12,734 nt of DNA from contig JAVBNJ010000077.1 in the NCBI GenBank assembly GCA_031551625.1, positions 1 to 12,734 on the forward strand. Reading direction: 5' to 3'. Shown in pieces: positions 6,652-12,734 of this stretch. Made by a program: the position numbers and the translations under genes. Position 1 is the first letter of the stretch; the number at the start of each line of letters is the position of its first letter. This DNA is from JAVBNJ01 sp031551625. GTDB taxonomy: Bacteria; Bacteroidota; Bacteroidia; Bacteroidales; UBA932. The notes under the pieces were generated by a model, which saw only the letters and a list, made by a program, of their open reading frames with translations, made no database searches and was not told the origin of the DNA.

Positions 6652-8244
6652 CTATACTACCTCTTTTTTCCGAAGGAATAATTGTGTAAACGTATAAAGC
6701 AAAATCAACAATAGTACAAATGTGGCAATGCGACCAAGATAGTCGCCGTGTTTCACGTAGAATGTCAGCGTATCGTTGGCATTAATGGTTCCTTTCAGGT
6801 AACAGCGCTCCCACCAGGCCGTACGCGCCTCTATTTCGCCACGCTGGTTGATAACCGCCGAGATACCCGTATTGGCGCTACGGGCTATACTGCGCCGTGT
6901 TTCTATGGCGCGCAGCGACGAGAAGTGCAGCAAATTCCTATATCCCGCTGTATTTCCCCACCATCCGTCATTTGAAATCACAGCCATCACATTTGCTCCT
7001 TTGGTAATATACTCCGTATAAAATTCACCATATATTGCCTCATAGCAGATAGCCGTACCTATGTGGAAACGCCCGCCGGCCGATGGGAAGGCTTCGCGTT
7101 CGGCCTGCGAAGCATAGTTACCCACATAGCCCCCCAAATTGAGCGAAAGAAAACTTAAAAATTTAAACAACGTGGGATATGGCGTGTTCTCAGCCAATAT
7201 CACCAGTTTCGACTTGTGATATATAGGAATAGAATCCGTACGGTTGACCTGCATGGAAGCATTGAACATATCGTAGGCACCATACTCTGTGACACGCGAT
7301 GTAGAAGGCACTACTTCGCCTGGCGCATAAGAGTAATAGCTGGTCATACCTGTAATAAAATTTACTTGCGGGTGTTGTTGCACAAATTTCCTTAATGCAT
7401 CTACGATACTGTTATTTTGCAGGTTATTCTCCGAAACGTTGCTGATAGCCGTTTCCGGAGCCACCACATAATCCGTCGATTCATCGGTAGCCTCTGTGGC
7501 CAATTGTAGTAAAATATGAAATTGCTCGGCATCGGTCATCGACCCGAATTTTTCGGTATGCGGGTCAATATTGGGTTGCAACATGACTACATGGCACGGA
7601 TTATATTGTTCTTTATAGGTATAGAAACGAACGAGTGAAACCGTTATGGGTACCAGCACCAACAATGCAAATGCCGATAATTTCACCACTCGTTGCCGCT
7701 TAGTGGCCGAACGACGTCCGGTAATAAATTGAAAGATGCTAAGGTTTATCAACCAAATCCACAGCGAGCCACCCAACACACCGGTATATTCGTACCATTG
7801 AACCAAATGTATATCTTTCGCAAAGCCATTGCCAAGAACCAGCCACGGCCACGAGATTTCGGCATTGTAATAAAAAGCTTCCCACGCTATCCACAGCGCC
7901 ACCAGGAACGTGTAACCGATCATTTTACCGGTTTTTTTCTTCACCCAGCGGAACAGGGCAAAAATCAGAAACATCTGCAACGAGTTACCTGCAATAGCGC
8001 CAATGGCGCCTGCCAATGTTGTATGGTAAATCCAATAGGTATCTATAATATTCCAGATAATAAATGTCAGTGCATAATATTTCCAGCAGCCACTGGCCTT
8101 GCGTATGCTATAATCGGCTTCAAGTACCAACAGTGGAACAAATGCAACAAACAATAATAATCCGGAAAACGGTGTATACCAAGAAAGGGAAAGCAATATA
8201 GCGCTTAGCAATGAAAGTAATAGATCGCGTAATCTCATAAACAT
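6652..8244 (-). CDS. lnt: Apolipoprotein N-acyltransferase
   Basis: An inner-membrane enzyme that adds the third acyl chain to the N-terminal cysteine of lipoproteins. About 530 residues, close to the usual 500-540. The N-terminal half has several hydrophobic membrane segments; the C-terminal half is the periplasmic nitrilase-fold domain with the expected catalytic triad: E264 in APETAI, K344 in YHKSKLV, C400 in GTAICYE. The conserved SNDGWWG and RSANTGIS motifs follow, and a last hydrophobic segment with a basic end (LRKKEVV) anchors the C-terminus. The longer frame opening at 8268 begins with a TTG lying inside the putative -7 box, so I prefer the ATG at 8244 (an ATG at 8238 is also possible). 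The gene stands alone and is convergent with ndh. Confidence 0.94.
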   Translation of the reverse strand: MFMRLRDLLLSLLSAILLSLSWYTPFSGLLLFVAFVPLLVLEADYSIRKASGCWKYYALTFIIWNIIDTYWIYHTTLAGAIGAIAGNSLQMFLIFALFRWVKKKTGKMIGYTFLVALWIAWEAFYYNAEISWPWLVLGNGFAKDIHLVQWYEYTGVLGGSLWIWLINLSIFQFITGRRSATKRQRVVKLSAFALLVLVPITVSLVRFYTYKEQYNPCHVVMLQPNIDPHTEKFGSMTDAEQFHILLQLATEATDESTDYVVAPETAISNVSENNLQNNSIVDALRKFVQQHPQVNFITGMTSYYSYAPGEVVPSTSRVTEYGAYDMFNASMQVNRTDSIPIYHKSKLVILAENTPYPTLFKFLSFLSLNLGGYVGNYASQAEREAFPSAGGRFHIGTAICYEAIYGEFYTEYITKGANVMAVISNDGWWGNTAGYRNLLHFSSLRAIETRRSIARSANTGISAVINQRGEIEARTAWWERCYLKGTINANDTLTFYVKHGDYLGRIATFVLLLILLYTFTQLFLRKKEVV

Positions 8245-8257
8245 TTTTTTTGCCCTG

Positions 8258-8265
8258 CAAAGATA
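8258..8265 (-). promoter_or_regulatory. Putative lnt -7 box
   Basis: On the minus strand it reads TATCTTTG, matching TAnnTTTG, only 13 bases before the preferred ATG, which implies a very short leader. No exact TTTG is seen 19-21 bases upstream. The same GCAAAGATACAA context is found at the lpdA start. Confidence 0.45.
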
Positions 8266-8278
8266 CAAAAATAAAAGC

Positions 8279-8300
8279 GCCGGAGTTTTTAATTTCCGGC
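8279..8300 (-). terminator. GCCGGA/TCCGGC hairpin upstream of lnt
   Basis: A perfect 6-bp GC-rich stem with a 10-base loop. On the minus strand it is followed by the T-rich GCTTTTATTTTTG, so it could end transcripts arriving from the transposase side; it also sits just upstream of the lnt -7 box. Confidence 0.4.
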
Positions 8301-8337
8301 ACTACTGTTTTTAACTTTTATATATCCAAAAGTATAA

Positions 8338-8872
8338 GAGCCTGTTTAAATTTTCTTCATCAATAATTTTATAGCGGATATTTTGACCATTTCTTCCGCA
8401 GAATCAAAAGTCAATTCATAATTGCGACATAACCTCCTGTCATTATCAAACCAGGAAAAAGTTCTTTCTACAACCCATCGTTTATGGATTGGTCGGAACC
8501 CGTGATTCTTATATTGGCTATTGTTACCATAACAGCTATTAAAAATCCATTTTTATTTACTACCACATGGCGTTTAATCCCTTTTACTTTCTTATTGCCG
8601 TCAACGCCATTGAGGGAGCGATTATTACCCCAACGAACACTTTGGCTATCTGCAATACCCAAGCTGGGCTGTTTATTTTGTTTCATCTTTACGCGAACCT
8701 CTTCTCGCAACTTGCTTAGCAACAACTCAAATTCATCCAATTCCGCCCACTTCCGATAGTAATAATAAACTAACTGCCACTTGGGAAAATCGTGGGGCAG
8801 CATCCGCCATTGACAACCCGTTTTTACGATATAAAATAGCGCGTTCCATATCTCCCGTAAAGATAAGTTCAA
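8338..8872 (-). mobile_element. Truncated IS5-family insertion sequence remnant
   Basis: The end beyond the transposase stop begins GAGCCTGTTTAAATTTTCTT, which resembles the GAGNCTGTTT-type ends of the IS1031-like branch of the IS5 family. It is preceded by TAA, which would fit the 3-base TNA target preference of that group. The opposite end, which should carry the inverted copy, is missing: no match is found up to 9000, and the similarity to transposase stops near 8872. Confidence 0.7.
8346..8872 (-). pseudogene. IS5-family transposase, 5'-truncated with internal deletion
   Basis: The amino-terminal part (LREIWNALFYIVKTGCQWRM, then LPHDFPKW and KVKGIKRHVVV) is typical of IS5/IS1031-like DDE transposases. 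It lacks the first 40 or so residues: an in-frame TAG lies just upstream and there is only a TTG at 8872. After VMVTIANI the frame runs to an early stop at 8468-8470. A different frame from about 8510 downwards reads KNHGFRPIHKRW, then the conserved WVVERTFSWF and DNDRRLCRNYE, ending in KKI and a TAA at 8346. The central segment carrying a catalytic aspartate (several tens of codons in relatives) is absent, so this is an internal deletion with a frame change, not just a point frameshift. It cannot encode an active transposase. Confidence 0.88.
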
Positions 8873-8929
8873 CTAGTAAACGCATATTTTAGGACGAGAC
8901 AAATTTGATATGTGATTTTTTTTATCTAC

Positions 8930-9119
8930 ATTTGCCTATTATAATAACGCTCTTTAACATATGGTAGCAAGAAGCAAAGGCTTCTATTCTGTTATTGGAA
9001 ATCTGGTAAATTTCTCACTACGAAAAGGATACAATCACGAACAACGTGGATGTTGATTTATTTTTCGTAAGGTTTACCAGAACCTCCAATAACATAAATT
9101 AGTGTCTACGTTTCTTTTT
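8930..9119 (-). ncRNA. Structured element copy B (putative ncRNA or folded mobile element)
   Basis: Read on the minus strand it has the same order as copy A: AAAAAGAAACGTAGA (9105-9119), TAATTTAT, then stem 1 (8991-8999/9085-9093, 9 bp), stem 2 (9002-9010/9073-9081, 9 bp) and stem 3 (9019-9026/9062-9069, 8 bp), with apical CACG/CGTG (9036-9039/9045-9048), a following 6-bp hairpin AGAAGC/GCTTCT (8970-8985) and a tail (8930-8955) matching the tail of A at most positions. AGGT-8 nt-ACCT and GAAA-9 nt-TTTC local hairpins are at the same places as in A, with loops complementary over 8 bases (TCTGGTAA/TTACCAGA). The stem sequences differ from A but keep pairing. Similarity weakens beyond 8900, near the IS remnant. 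Confidence 0.6.
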
Positions 9120-9120
9120 T

Positions 9121-9150
9121 CATGGGTTACACGGATTCACACCGATTTGA
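9121..9150 (+). repeat. CACGGATT-type dispersed repeat fragment
   Basis: TTACACGGATTCACACCGAT belongs to the CACGGATT/ACACCGATT sequence type often found between genes in Bacteroidota; a related piece lies in the UbiD-MGMT linker (4627 onward). Confidence 0.45.
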
Positions 9151-9158
9151 AATGAAAT

Positions 9159-9246
9159 AGCAGCGAATAAAAAATTGCAGCAAGGGATTGTTTTACAAAA
9201 ATTGTACTGTGTTTGTTTGTAGAGTAAAACAATCCCACTCGCTGCT
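9159..9246. repeat. Two-part perfect palindrome
   Basis: Outer arms AGCAGCGA (9159-9166) and TCGCTGCT (9239-9246), and inner arms GGGATTGTTTTAC (9184-9196) and GTAAAACAATCCC (9224-9236), are perfectly complementary (8 and 13 bp). A second GCAGC at 9177-9181 could replace the outer left arm, giving a more compact stem. The loop is 27 bases and AT-rich. No T-tract follows, so a simple terminator is unlikely; a small non-autonomous mobile element, an operator or a structured leader for the 9370 gene are all possible. Confidence 0.7.
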
Positions 9247-9369
9247 GATATAATTAAAACTAAAAAATTAGTCATAATGTTAAAATTTAAAACAAAAACA
9301 GAAAGAACTTTATATATCCACGATTCCGTGCTTCTCTATTCAAAAAATAACAACTAAAACAAAATAATT

Positions 9370-10386
9370 ATGAACCGAACACTATTAAAATCTAAACACA
9401 GTTGTGAGTTCAGCGCAGCTAAAAAAATCTACTTTATTTTATTACTGTTTTGCACAAACAGTGCATTTGCCGCCGGCTGTGTCACGGTTACAAAAGTTGC
9501 CGTTAATTACAAAAGCCAAATGGTAACGTTCAAACTAACGTGGAGCGGCTGTAACAGCAGCACTGTTCATACCACGGCTACTCATCTGAACAGTGTGTGG
9601 TGTTTTGTCGATTTTCAAACAGTAGATGAGACGGGGAACAAAGGCGCTTGGACGCGAGCAACCATAAGCAATACCCCATCCATAAGCAACGGTACATATA
9701 CCGCGGGGAATACCAAAGGTTTCTGGGCGACAGGGGACAACGGACAATCGGCCACTGTAACCGTAAAGTTGGGCAACGCTTCCGGTAAATTCAACTGGTG
9801 CGCTTTTGCTACCGATTACCCGCCACAGGCAGCCTTGTACAGTAACGGGACCTATACTTTGAAAGGCACAGCCCCATTTGTTGTGAATGGCAGCACCATT
9901 TCCGGTAATACATTTACCGGAACAATCACATCACTGACAGATGCTACTAACTGCCCGGGAGGGGTAGGAAGAGATATAGTACACAATAACGGCACTTGCT
10001 TGCCTTTTCTAACAAAAGTTAGCAATTATTGTCGTAATTTGATAGCAGACGATGCATCAACATATACTGCGCTAGGATTTGAAATCAAAAAAACGCCCAT
10101 GTCTACTTGCGTTAATTGCTCGCCCACCTGCCCAACCGGTTGGAGGTACCCAACTTCTAATGAAGCAAGAAATATGTTTTTAGCAAATTCCTATATAGAA
10201 TGGAAACCTACAGCATATAATTACCTTGGAGTTAGAACTTCTGATGCTATTGGACCTTGTAATAACTATTGGTCTTTTGGGCCAGCCGCCATATTAAAAT
10301 TTTGGTCAGGAGCGCCTAATTGCGCTAATGGATACGGATATTATTATGAGAGTATAGCAATAAGTCAAATTTGTATAAGGTACTAA
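9370..10386 (+). CDS. Exported protein with C-terminal CPTGWR-type domain
   Basis: 338 residues. A signal peptide is clear: a long polar n-region to residue 19, a hydrophobic core (IYFILLLFCTNSAFA) and a likely signal peptidase I cut after AFA. The mature N-terminal half (to about residue 200) is Thr/Ser/Gly/Asn-rich with many short strands, suggesting a beta-sandwich, and includes FNWCAFATDYPP. The C-terminal part has CPTGWRYPTSNEA (254-266), YWSFG (300-304) and a terminal ICIRY. This pattern resembles the Fibrobacter succinogenes major paralogous / DUF1566-like surface domains (CPxGWRLPT...YWS...RC), a resemblance by motif only. Many cysteines suggest disulfides and an extracytoplasmic location. 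The C-terminal third is more AT-rich than the rest. No lipobox and no sorting domain are evident. The function is unknown. Confidence 0.8.
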   Translation: MNRTLLKSKHSCEFSAAKKIYFILLLFCTNSAFAAGCVTVTKVAVNYKSQMVTFKLTWSGCNSSTVHTTATHLNSVWCFVDFQTVDETGNKGAWTRATISNTPSISNGTYTAGNTKGFWATGDNGQSATVTVKLGNASGKFNWCAFATDYPPQAALYSNGTYTLKGTAPFVVNGSTISGNTFTGTITSLTDATNCPGGVGRDIVHNNGTCLPFLTKVSNYCRNLIADDASTYTALGFEIKKTPMSTCVNCSPTCPTGWRYPTSNEARNMFLANSYIEWKPTAYNYLGVRTSDAIGPCNNYWSFGPAAILKFWSGAPNCANGYGYYYESIAISQICIRY

Positions 10387-10401
10387 ATTCATAAAAACAT
10401 C

Positions 10402-10432
10402 TTAGTTTAATACAGAAAATTTCGTATATTTG
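10402..10432 (+). promoter_or_regulatory. xerC promoter (Bacteroidota type)
   Basis: TATATTTG at 10425-10432 matches TAnnTTTG exactly; 19 bases upstream is TTAG (10402-10405), one base off TTTG. The ATG follows 19 bases later. Confidence 0.55.
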
Positions 10433-10451
10433 TACAAAGTTTATTTATTCC

Positions 10452-11354
10452 ATGCTTGAGAAATTCATAGATTTCCTGCGCCACGAAAAGCGCTACTCCG
10501 AACGGACGGTCGGGAATTATTCCGATGCCATCCGGCGGTTCTTGGGAAATGCCGCTGTGCAGGCCGATGATACGCAAACCCTTGCTGCACTTACTACTCA
10601 ACAAGTGCGCACATGGATAGCCGACATGCTGCAGGACAAGGAAAGTCCCCGTACTGTGAATCTGAAACTGACGGCCATCAACCGTTTTTGCAAGTTCCTG
10701 ATGAAAGAAAAGGTGTTGGCTAAAAATCCGCTGCAACACATCCAGCGCCCGAAAATGAGCAGACGCCTGCCCGAATTCTTTGAAGAATCGGCTGTAAACG
10801 ATTTGCTCAACAGCTACGAGGCAAGCAATGACTACATGGAGTTGCGCAATCATACCATCATTGAACTGCTATACACCACCGGTATCCGCCGCGCCGAGTT
10901 GCTGGCGTTGCGCCCTTGCGATGTATATTTGAGCGAGCAGGTAATCCGTGTAACGGGTAAGGGCGACAAGCAGCGCGAGGTACCGCTTCCCGATGCATTC
11001 GCCGGAAAACTGAAACGCTATTTGGAAGTACGGCAAACCGAATTTCCACAATTGTCGACTACTGATACACTGTTTGCAAACGCCATGGGGAAGTCCTTGC
11101 TGCCATACGTTATCAACAAAGTGGTGCGCGAGCAGTTGAGTGGCAAGTCAGGATTTACCGGCAAGAAAAGCCCACACACGCTGCGCCACTCGCTGGCTAC
11201 GCATTTGCTTAACAATGGCGCCGATATCATGAGCATCAAGGAAGCACTGGGGCACGCTAGCTTGGCGGCTACACAAGTATACACACATAATTCATTTAAA
11301 AAATTAAAAACCGTTTATAAAAAGGCTCACCCTCGAGCCAATGTTAAATTATAA
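10452..11354 (+). CDS. xerC: Tyrosine recombinase XerC/XerD type
   Basis: A site-specific recombinase that resolves chromosome dimers at dif with a partner Xer protein and FtsK. 300 residues, the standard Xer length. The N-terminal SAM-like core-binding domain covers residues 1-90; the catalytic domain carries R146 (TTGIRRAEL), K170 (TGKGDKQREVPL), H242 and R245 (HTLRHSLATHLL), H268 (LGHASL) and the nucleophile Y277 (TQVYTH), so all active-site residues are present. XerC and XerD cannot be told apart reliably by reading. I use xerC because a xerC-type gene directly before hpf is a common Bacteroidota arrangement. hpf starts 19 bases after the stop, so the two are probably cotranscribed. Confidence 0.9.
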   Translation: MLEKFIDFLRHEKRYSERTVGNYSDAIRRFLGNAAVQADDTQTLAALTTQQVRTWIADMLQDKESPRTVNLKLTAINRFCKFLMKEKVLAKNPLQHIQRPKMSRRLPEFFEESAVNDLLNSYEASNDYMELRNHTIIELLYTTGIRRAELLALRPCDVYLSEQVIRVTGKGDKQREVPLPDAFAGKLKRYLEVRQTEFPQLSTTDTLFANAMGKSLLPYVINKVVREQLSGKSGFTGKKSPHTLRHSLATHLLNNGADIMSIKEALGHASLAATQVYTHNSFKKLKTVYKKAHPRANVKL

Positions 11355-11360
11355 ATTAAT

Positions 11361-11366
11361 AGGAGG
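11361..11366 (+). promoter_or_regulatory. Strong Shine-Dalgarno sequence for hpf
   Basis: A full AGGAGG lies 7 bases before the ATG at 11374. No other gene in this window has such a site, and Bacteroidota generally use them little. It decides the start: the in-frame ATG at 11341, inside xerC, has none. Confidence 0.7.
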
Positions 11367-11373
11367 AAACATC

Positions 11374-11667
11374 ATGGACGTACGCGTACAATCGGTAAAA
11401 TTCGATGCAGACAGTAAATTGATTGATTTTGCAACCACTAAAGTAGAAAAATTAGACCGCTTTTTCGACGGTATCTTAGGCGCAGAAGTAACAATGAGCC
11501 TCACGCCCGACCACACCAATAAAAAGGTAACCATCCGTCTGGAAGTTCCGGGGCACGACCTGCATGTAGAGAAACATGCTACCTCGTTCGAAGAAGCCAT
11601 TCTACAAGGCGTGGATGTATTGAAAACACAAATTACCAAAGCAAAAGAAAAAATGCGCGGAGTATAA
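11374..11667 (+). CDS. hpf: Short-form ribosome hibernation promoting factor
   Basis: Binds the 30S subunit and helps store ribosomes in an inactive state during slow growth. 97 residues, as expected for the short HPF/YfiA form; there is no C-terminal dimerisation domain as in long HPF. It has the family layout beta1-alpha1-beta2-beta3-beta4-alpha2: VRVQSVKFDADSKLIDFATT, a KVEKLDRFFDGI helix, HDLHVEKHATSFEEAI and a basic C-terminal helix (KTQITKAKEKMRGV). The start at the ATG behind AGGAGG is chosen over the in-frame ATG 33 bases upstream, which would overlap xerC. It is followed by a repeat and a terminator. Confidence 0.92.
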   Translation: MDVRVQSVKFDADSKLIDFATTKVEKLDRFFDGILGAEVTMSLTPDHTNKKVTIRLEVPGHDLHVEKHATSFEEAILQGVDVLKTQITKAKEKMRGV

Positions 11668-11669
11668 AA

Positions 11670-11706
11670 ACAATTGACAATTTTTTAATTGACAATTGAC
11701 AATTCA
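11670..11706 (+). repeat. CAATTGA-type repeat after hpf
   Basis: Three AATTGACAATT-type units follow the hpf stop within a few bases and run up to the terminator stem. The family is the same as at 5250-5287, with the reverse orientation at 66-111. Confidence 0.7.
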
Positions 11707-11707
11707 G

Positions 11708-11736
11708 CCGGACTTCGTAAGAAATCCGGTTTTTTT
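11708..11736 (+). terminator. Intrinsic terminator of xerC-hpf
   Basis: CCGGA (11708-11712) pairs with TCCGG (11725-11729); inside, after one C-A mismatch, TTC pairs with GAA around a GTAA (GNRA-type) loop. A run of seven T follows at once (11730-11736). This is the clearest intrinsic terminator in the window. Confidence 0.85.
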
Positions 11737-11887
11737 GAATTAGTTTTAAAATTTCCTGAAACTTTTTCCAAGTTCGTTCGTTAATATAGTGTATGGAGCC
11801 GCCTACTTTACATCAACAATTCTTCCGCAGAAAGACTTGTCGGCAGCCATTACCCAATCAATGAAAAAAATTAAATAAATAATAACT

Positions 11888-12734
11888 ATGAACCGAACAC
11901 CATTAAAATTCAAACACAGTTGTGAGCTCAGCGCAGCTAGGAAAATTTTATTCACCACCACTCTTGTATGCCTTGCAGTCGTTAGCCTGCAAGCGCAAGG
12001 CGATTCTACAAATAGTACACCTGCCATGGATACCGTTGTTGTGACGCAGGAAACAACCATCGTTACGTCTTCCTCCAATAATGTGTTGACCGATTTTTTT
12101 GCTTACATGAGTAAGAGCAGCCAAACACGTAGCGAAGAAAAGAGAGCCCAAACCCACTGGGGCGACCACGAGTGGCACTGCGAGCCGTATTTCGGTTTTG
12201 GATTTGTGGTGGGCAACATACAAGACAATGGAGCACGACTGCTATCGGGCCCTTCATACAGCATTGATTTCGGGTTGAAGTGGCGCTACCAGTTCACGCG
12301 CTACTATTCGTGGACAATTAACACGGGCTTCATGCACAACCGTTACAAAATTTCGGATGGCATTGCCAATAACATACTGGGCGTGGCTTTCCCGCTGGGC
12401 AATGTTAACGACTATAACTTTAGCAACGAGCGGTTCCGTACGTGGGGCATTGGCATCAGCTACGGCAACCGTTTCTACCTCGGTGGACGCAAACCGTACA
12501 TTGAAGCCAGCTTATATGGTAACTACACCTATTCGGAAAAATATATTTTCAACTGCACGGCTATTGCTAATAATGCCACTACAGAAGTGACGTACGACGA
12601 CAATGCGCTGTTCAATGCATGGGAAGCAGGCGCACAGCTCAACCTCGGATTCAGTTGGATTAACATTTGGGGGCGCTACCGGTTCACCGACTGGTTCTAC
12701 GCTAAAAATACCGCAGCCAAAATTCCTTCGTTTG
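11888..12734 (+). CDS. Outer-membrane beta-barrel protein, 3' end beyond window
   Basis: Open to the right edge (282 codons seen). The start ATGAACCGAACACC and the following 45 bases nearly match those of the 9370 gene. A signal peptide is evident: polar n-region, core ILFTTTLVCLAVVSLQA, then QAQ, a common Bacteroidota cleavage context. A Ser/Thr-rich linker (about residues 38-60) is followed by alternating aromatic strands such as YFGFGFVVGN, SIDFGLKWRYQFTRYYSW, ISYGNRFYLGG and YIEASLYGNYTYS, typical of an outer-membrane barrel; GFSWINIWGRYRF belongs to a further strand pair. The family and substrate are unknown. The gene starts 151 bases after the hpf terminator and has no obvious TAnnTTTG box, and no Shine-Dalgarno sequence. 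Confidence 0.8.
   Translation, partial: MNRTPLKFKHSCELSAARKILFTTTLVCLAVVSLQAQGDSTNSTPAMDTVVVTQETTIVTSSSNNVLTDFFAYMSKSSQTRSEEKRAQTHWGDHEWHCEPYFGFGFVVGNIQDNGARLLSGPSYSIDFGLKWRYQFTRYYSWTINTGFMHNRYKISDGIANNILGVAFPLGNVNDYNFSNERFRTWGIGISYGNRFYLGGRKPYIEASLYGNYTYSEKYIFNCTAIANNATTEVTYDDNALFNAWEAGAQLNLGFSWINIWGRYRFTDWFYAKNTAAKIPSF

Larger units (their letters stand above)
8873..9369. other. Gene-free region between the IS remnant and the exported protein gene
   Basis: It holds structured element B (8930-9119), a CACGGATT-type repeat fragment (9121-9150), a strong palindrome (9159-9246) and an AT-rich leader. A 26-codon ATG frame (9277-9357) lies in the leader, but it has no ribosome site, no recognisable product and a composition like its surroundings, so I do not call it a gene. 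No TAnnTTTG box is evident upstream of the 9370 gene. Confidence 0.6.

Noticed and set aside
8245..8268. N-terminal extension of lnt from the TTG at 8268
   Set aside because: The TTG lies upstream of and next to the putative -7 box, so it would not be in the transcript; ATG at 8244 gives a normal Lnt N-terminus.
8991..9093. Invertible promoter flanked by inverted repeats, flipped by the nearby tyrosine recombinase
   Set aside because: The inverted repeats are interrupted stems that covary with a second copy, enclose only about 35-40 bases of loop and no promoter motif, and the recombinase has the features of housekeeping Xer, not of a dedicated invertase.
9159..9246. Integron attC site
   Set aside because: The arms do not fit the R'/R'' core (GTTRRRY / RYYYAAC), there is no integron integrase, and the stem is perfect, unlike the mismatched attC arms.
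9277..9357. 26-codon leader peptide upstream of the exported protein gene
   Set aside because: No ribosome site, AT-rich composition like the surrounding leader, and no support beyond an open frame.
1..12734. CRISPR array, rRNA or tRNA gene
   Set aside because: No evenly spaced direct repeats with unique spacers and no tRNA-like or rRNA-like segment was seen on either strand; the short CAATTG units are too short and contiguous for CRISPR.

Overview
The window looks like a chromosomal segment of a Bacteroidota bacterium, probably order Bacteroidales. Three observations support this. The intergenic regions carry the Bacteroidota promoter signature (TAnnTTTG with an upstream TTTG-like box). Shine-Dalgarno sequences are almost absent. 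The protein set fits: NDH-2, a UbiD-type decarboxylase, an exported protein with a QAQ signal-cleavage motif, and a xerC-hpf pair. Coding DNA is moderately GC-balanced; intergenic DNA is AT-rich and full of short dispersed repeats.

Layout: (1) 1-507 has no recognisable gene and holds a repeat cluster plus a long structured element (copy A, 173-370). (2) 508-1896, minus: lpdA. (3) 2005-6584, plus: pyrF, a ubiD-ogt fusion overlapping pyrF by 11 bases, and a type II NADH dehydrogenase. (4) 6652-8244, minus: lnt, convergent with ndh. (5) 8338-9369: an IS5-family transposase remnant, then a second copy (B, minus strand) of the structured element, then an unrelated perfect palindrome. (6) 9370-10386, plus: an exported protein with a C-terminal CPTGWR-type domain. 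(7) 10452-11667, plus: xerC and hpf, ending in a clear terminator. (8) 11888 to the right edge: a truncated outer-membrane barrel gene whose first 60 bases nearly match the start of the 9370 gene.

The housekeeping genes cover pyruvate/2-oxoacid dehydrogenase E3 activity, UMP synthesis, (probably) aromatic acid decarboxylation fused to DNA alkyl-damage repair, quinone reduction, lipoprotein N-acylation, chromosome dimer resolution and ribosome hibernation. Apart from the pyrF-ubiD/ogt overlap and the xerC-hpf pair they do not form one pathway.

The most unusual content is non-coding. Copies A and B share junction and loop sequences, but their long stems differ in sequence while remaining complementary. 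Each arm can also form a small hairpin (AGGT/ACCT and GAAA/TTTC) whose loops are complementary to each other within a copy but differ between copies. This two-copy covariation suggests selection for an RNA or single-stranded DNA fold. Further notable points are three repeat-derived in-frame inserts in the ubiD-ogt gene, one of them in the linker between the domains, and a shared signal-peptide start on two otherwise unrelated exported proteins.
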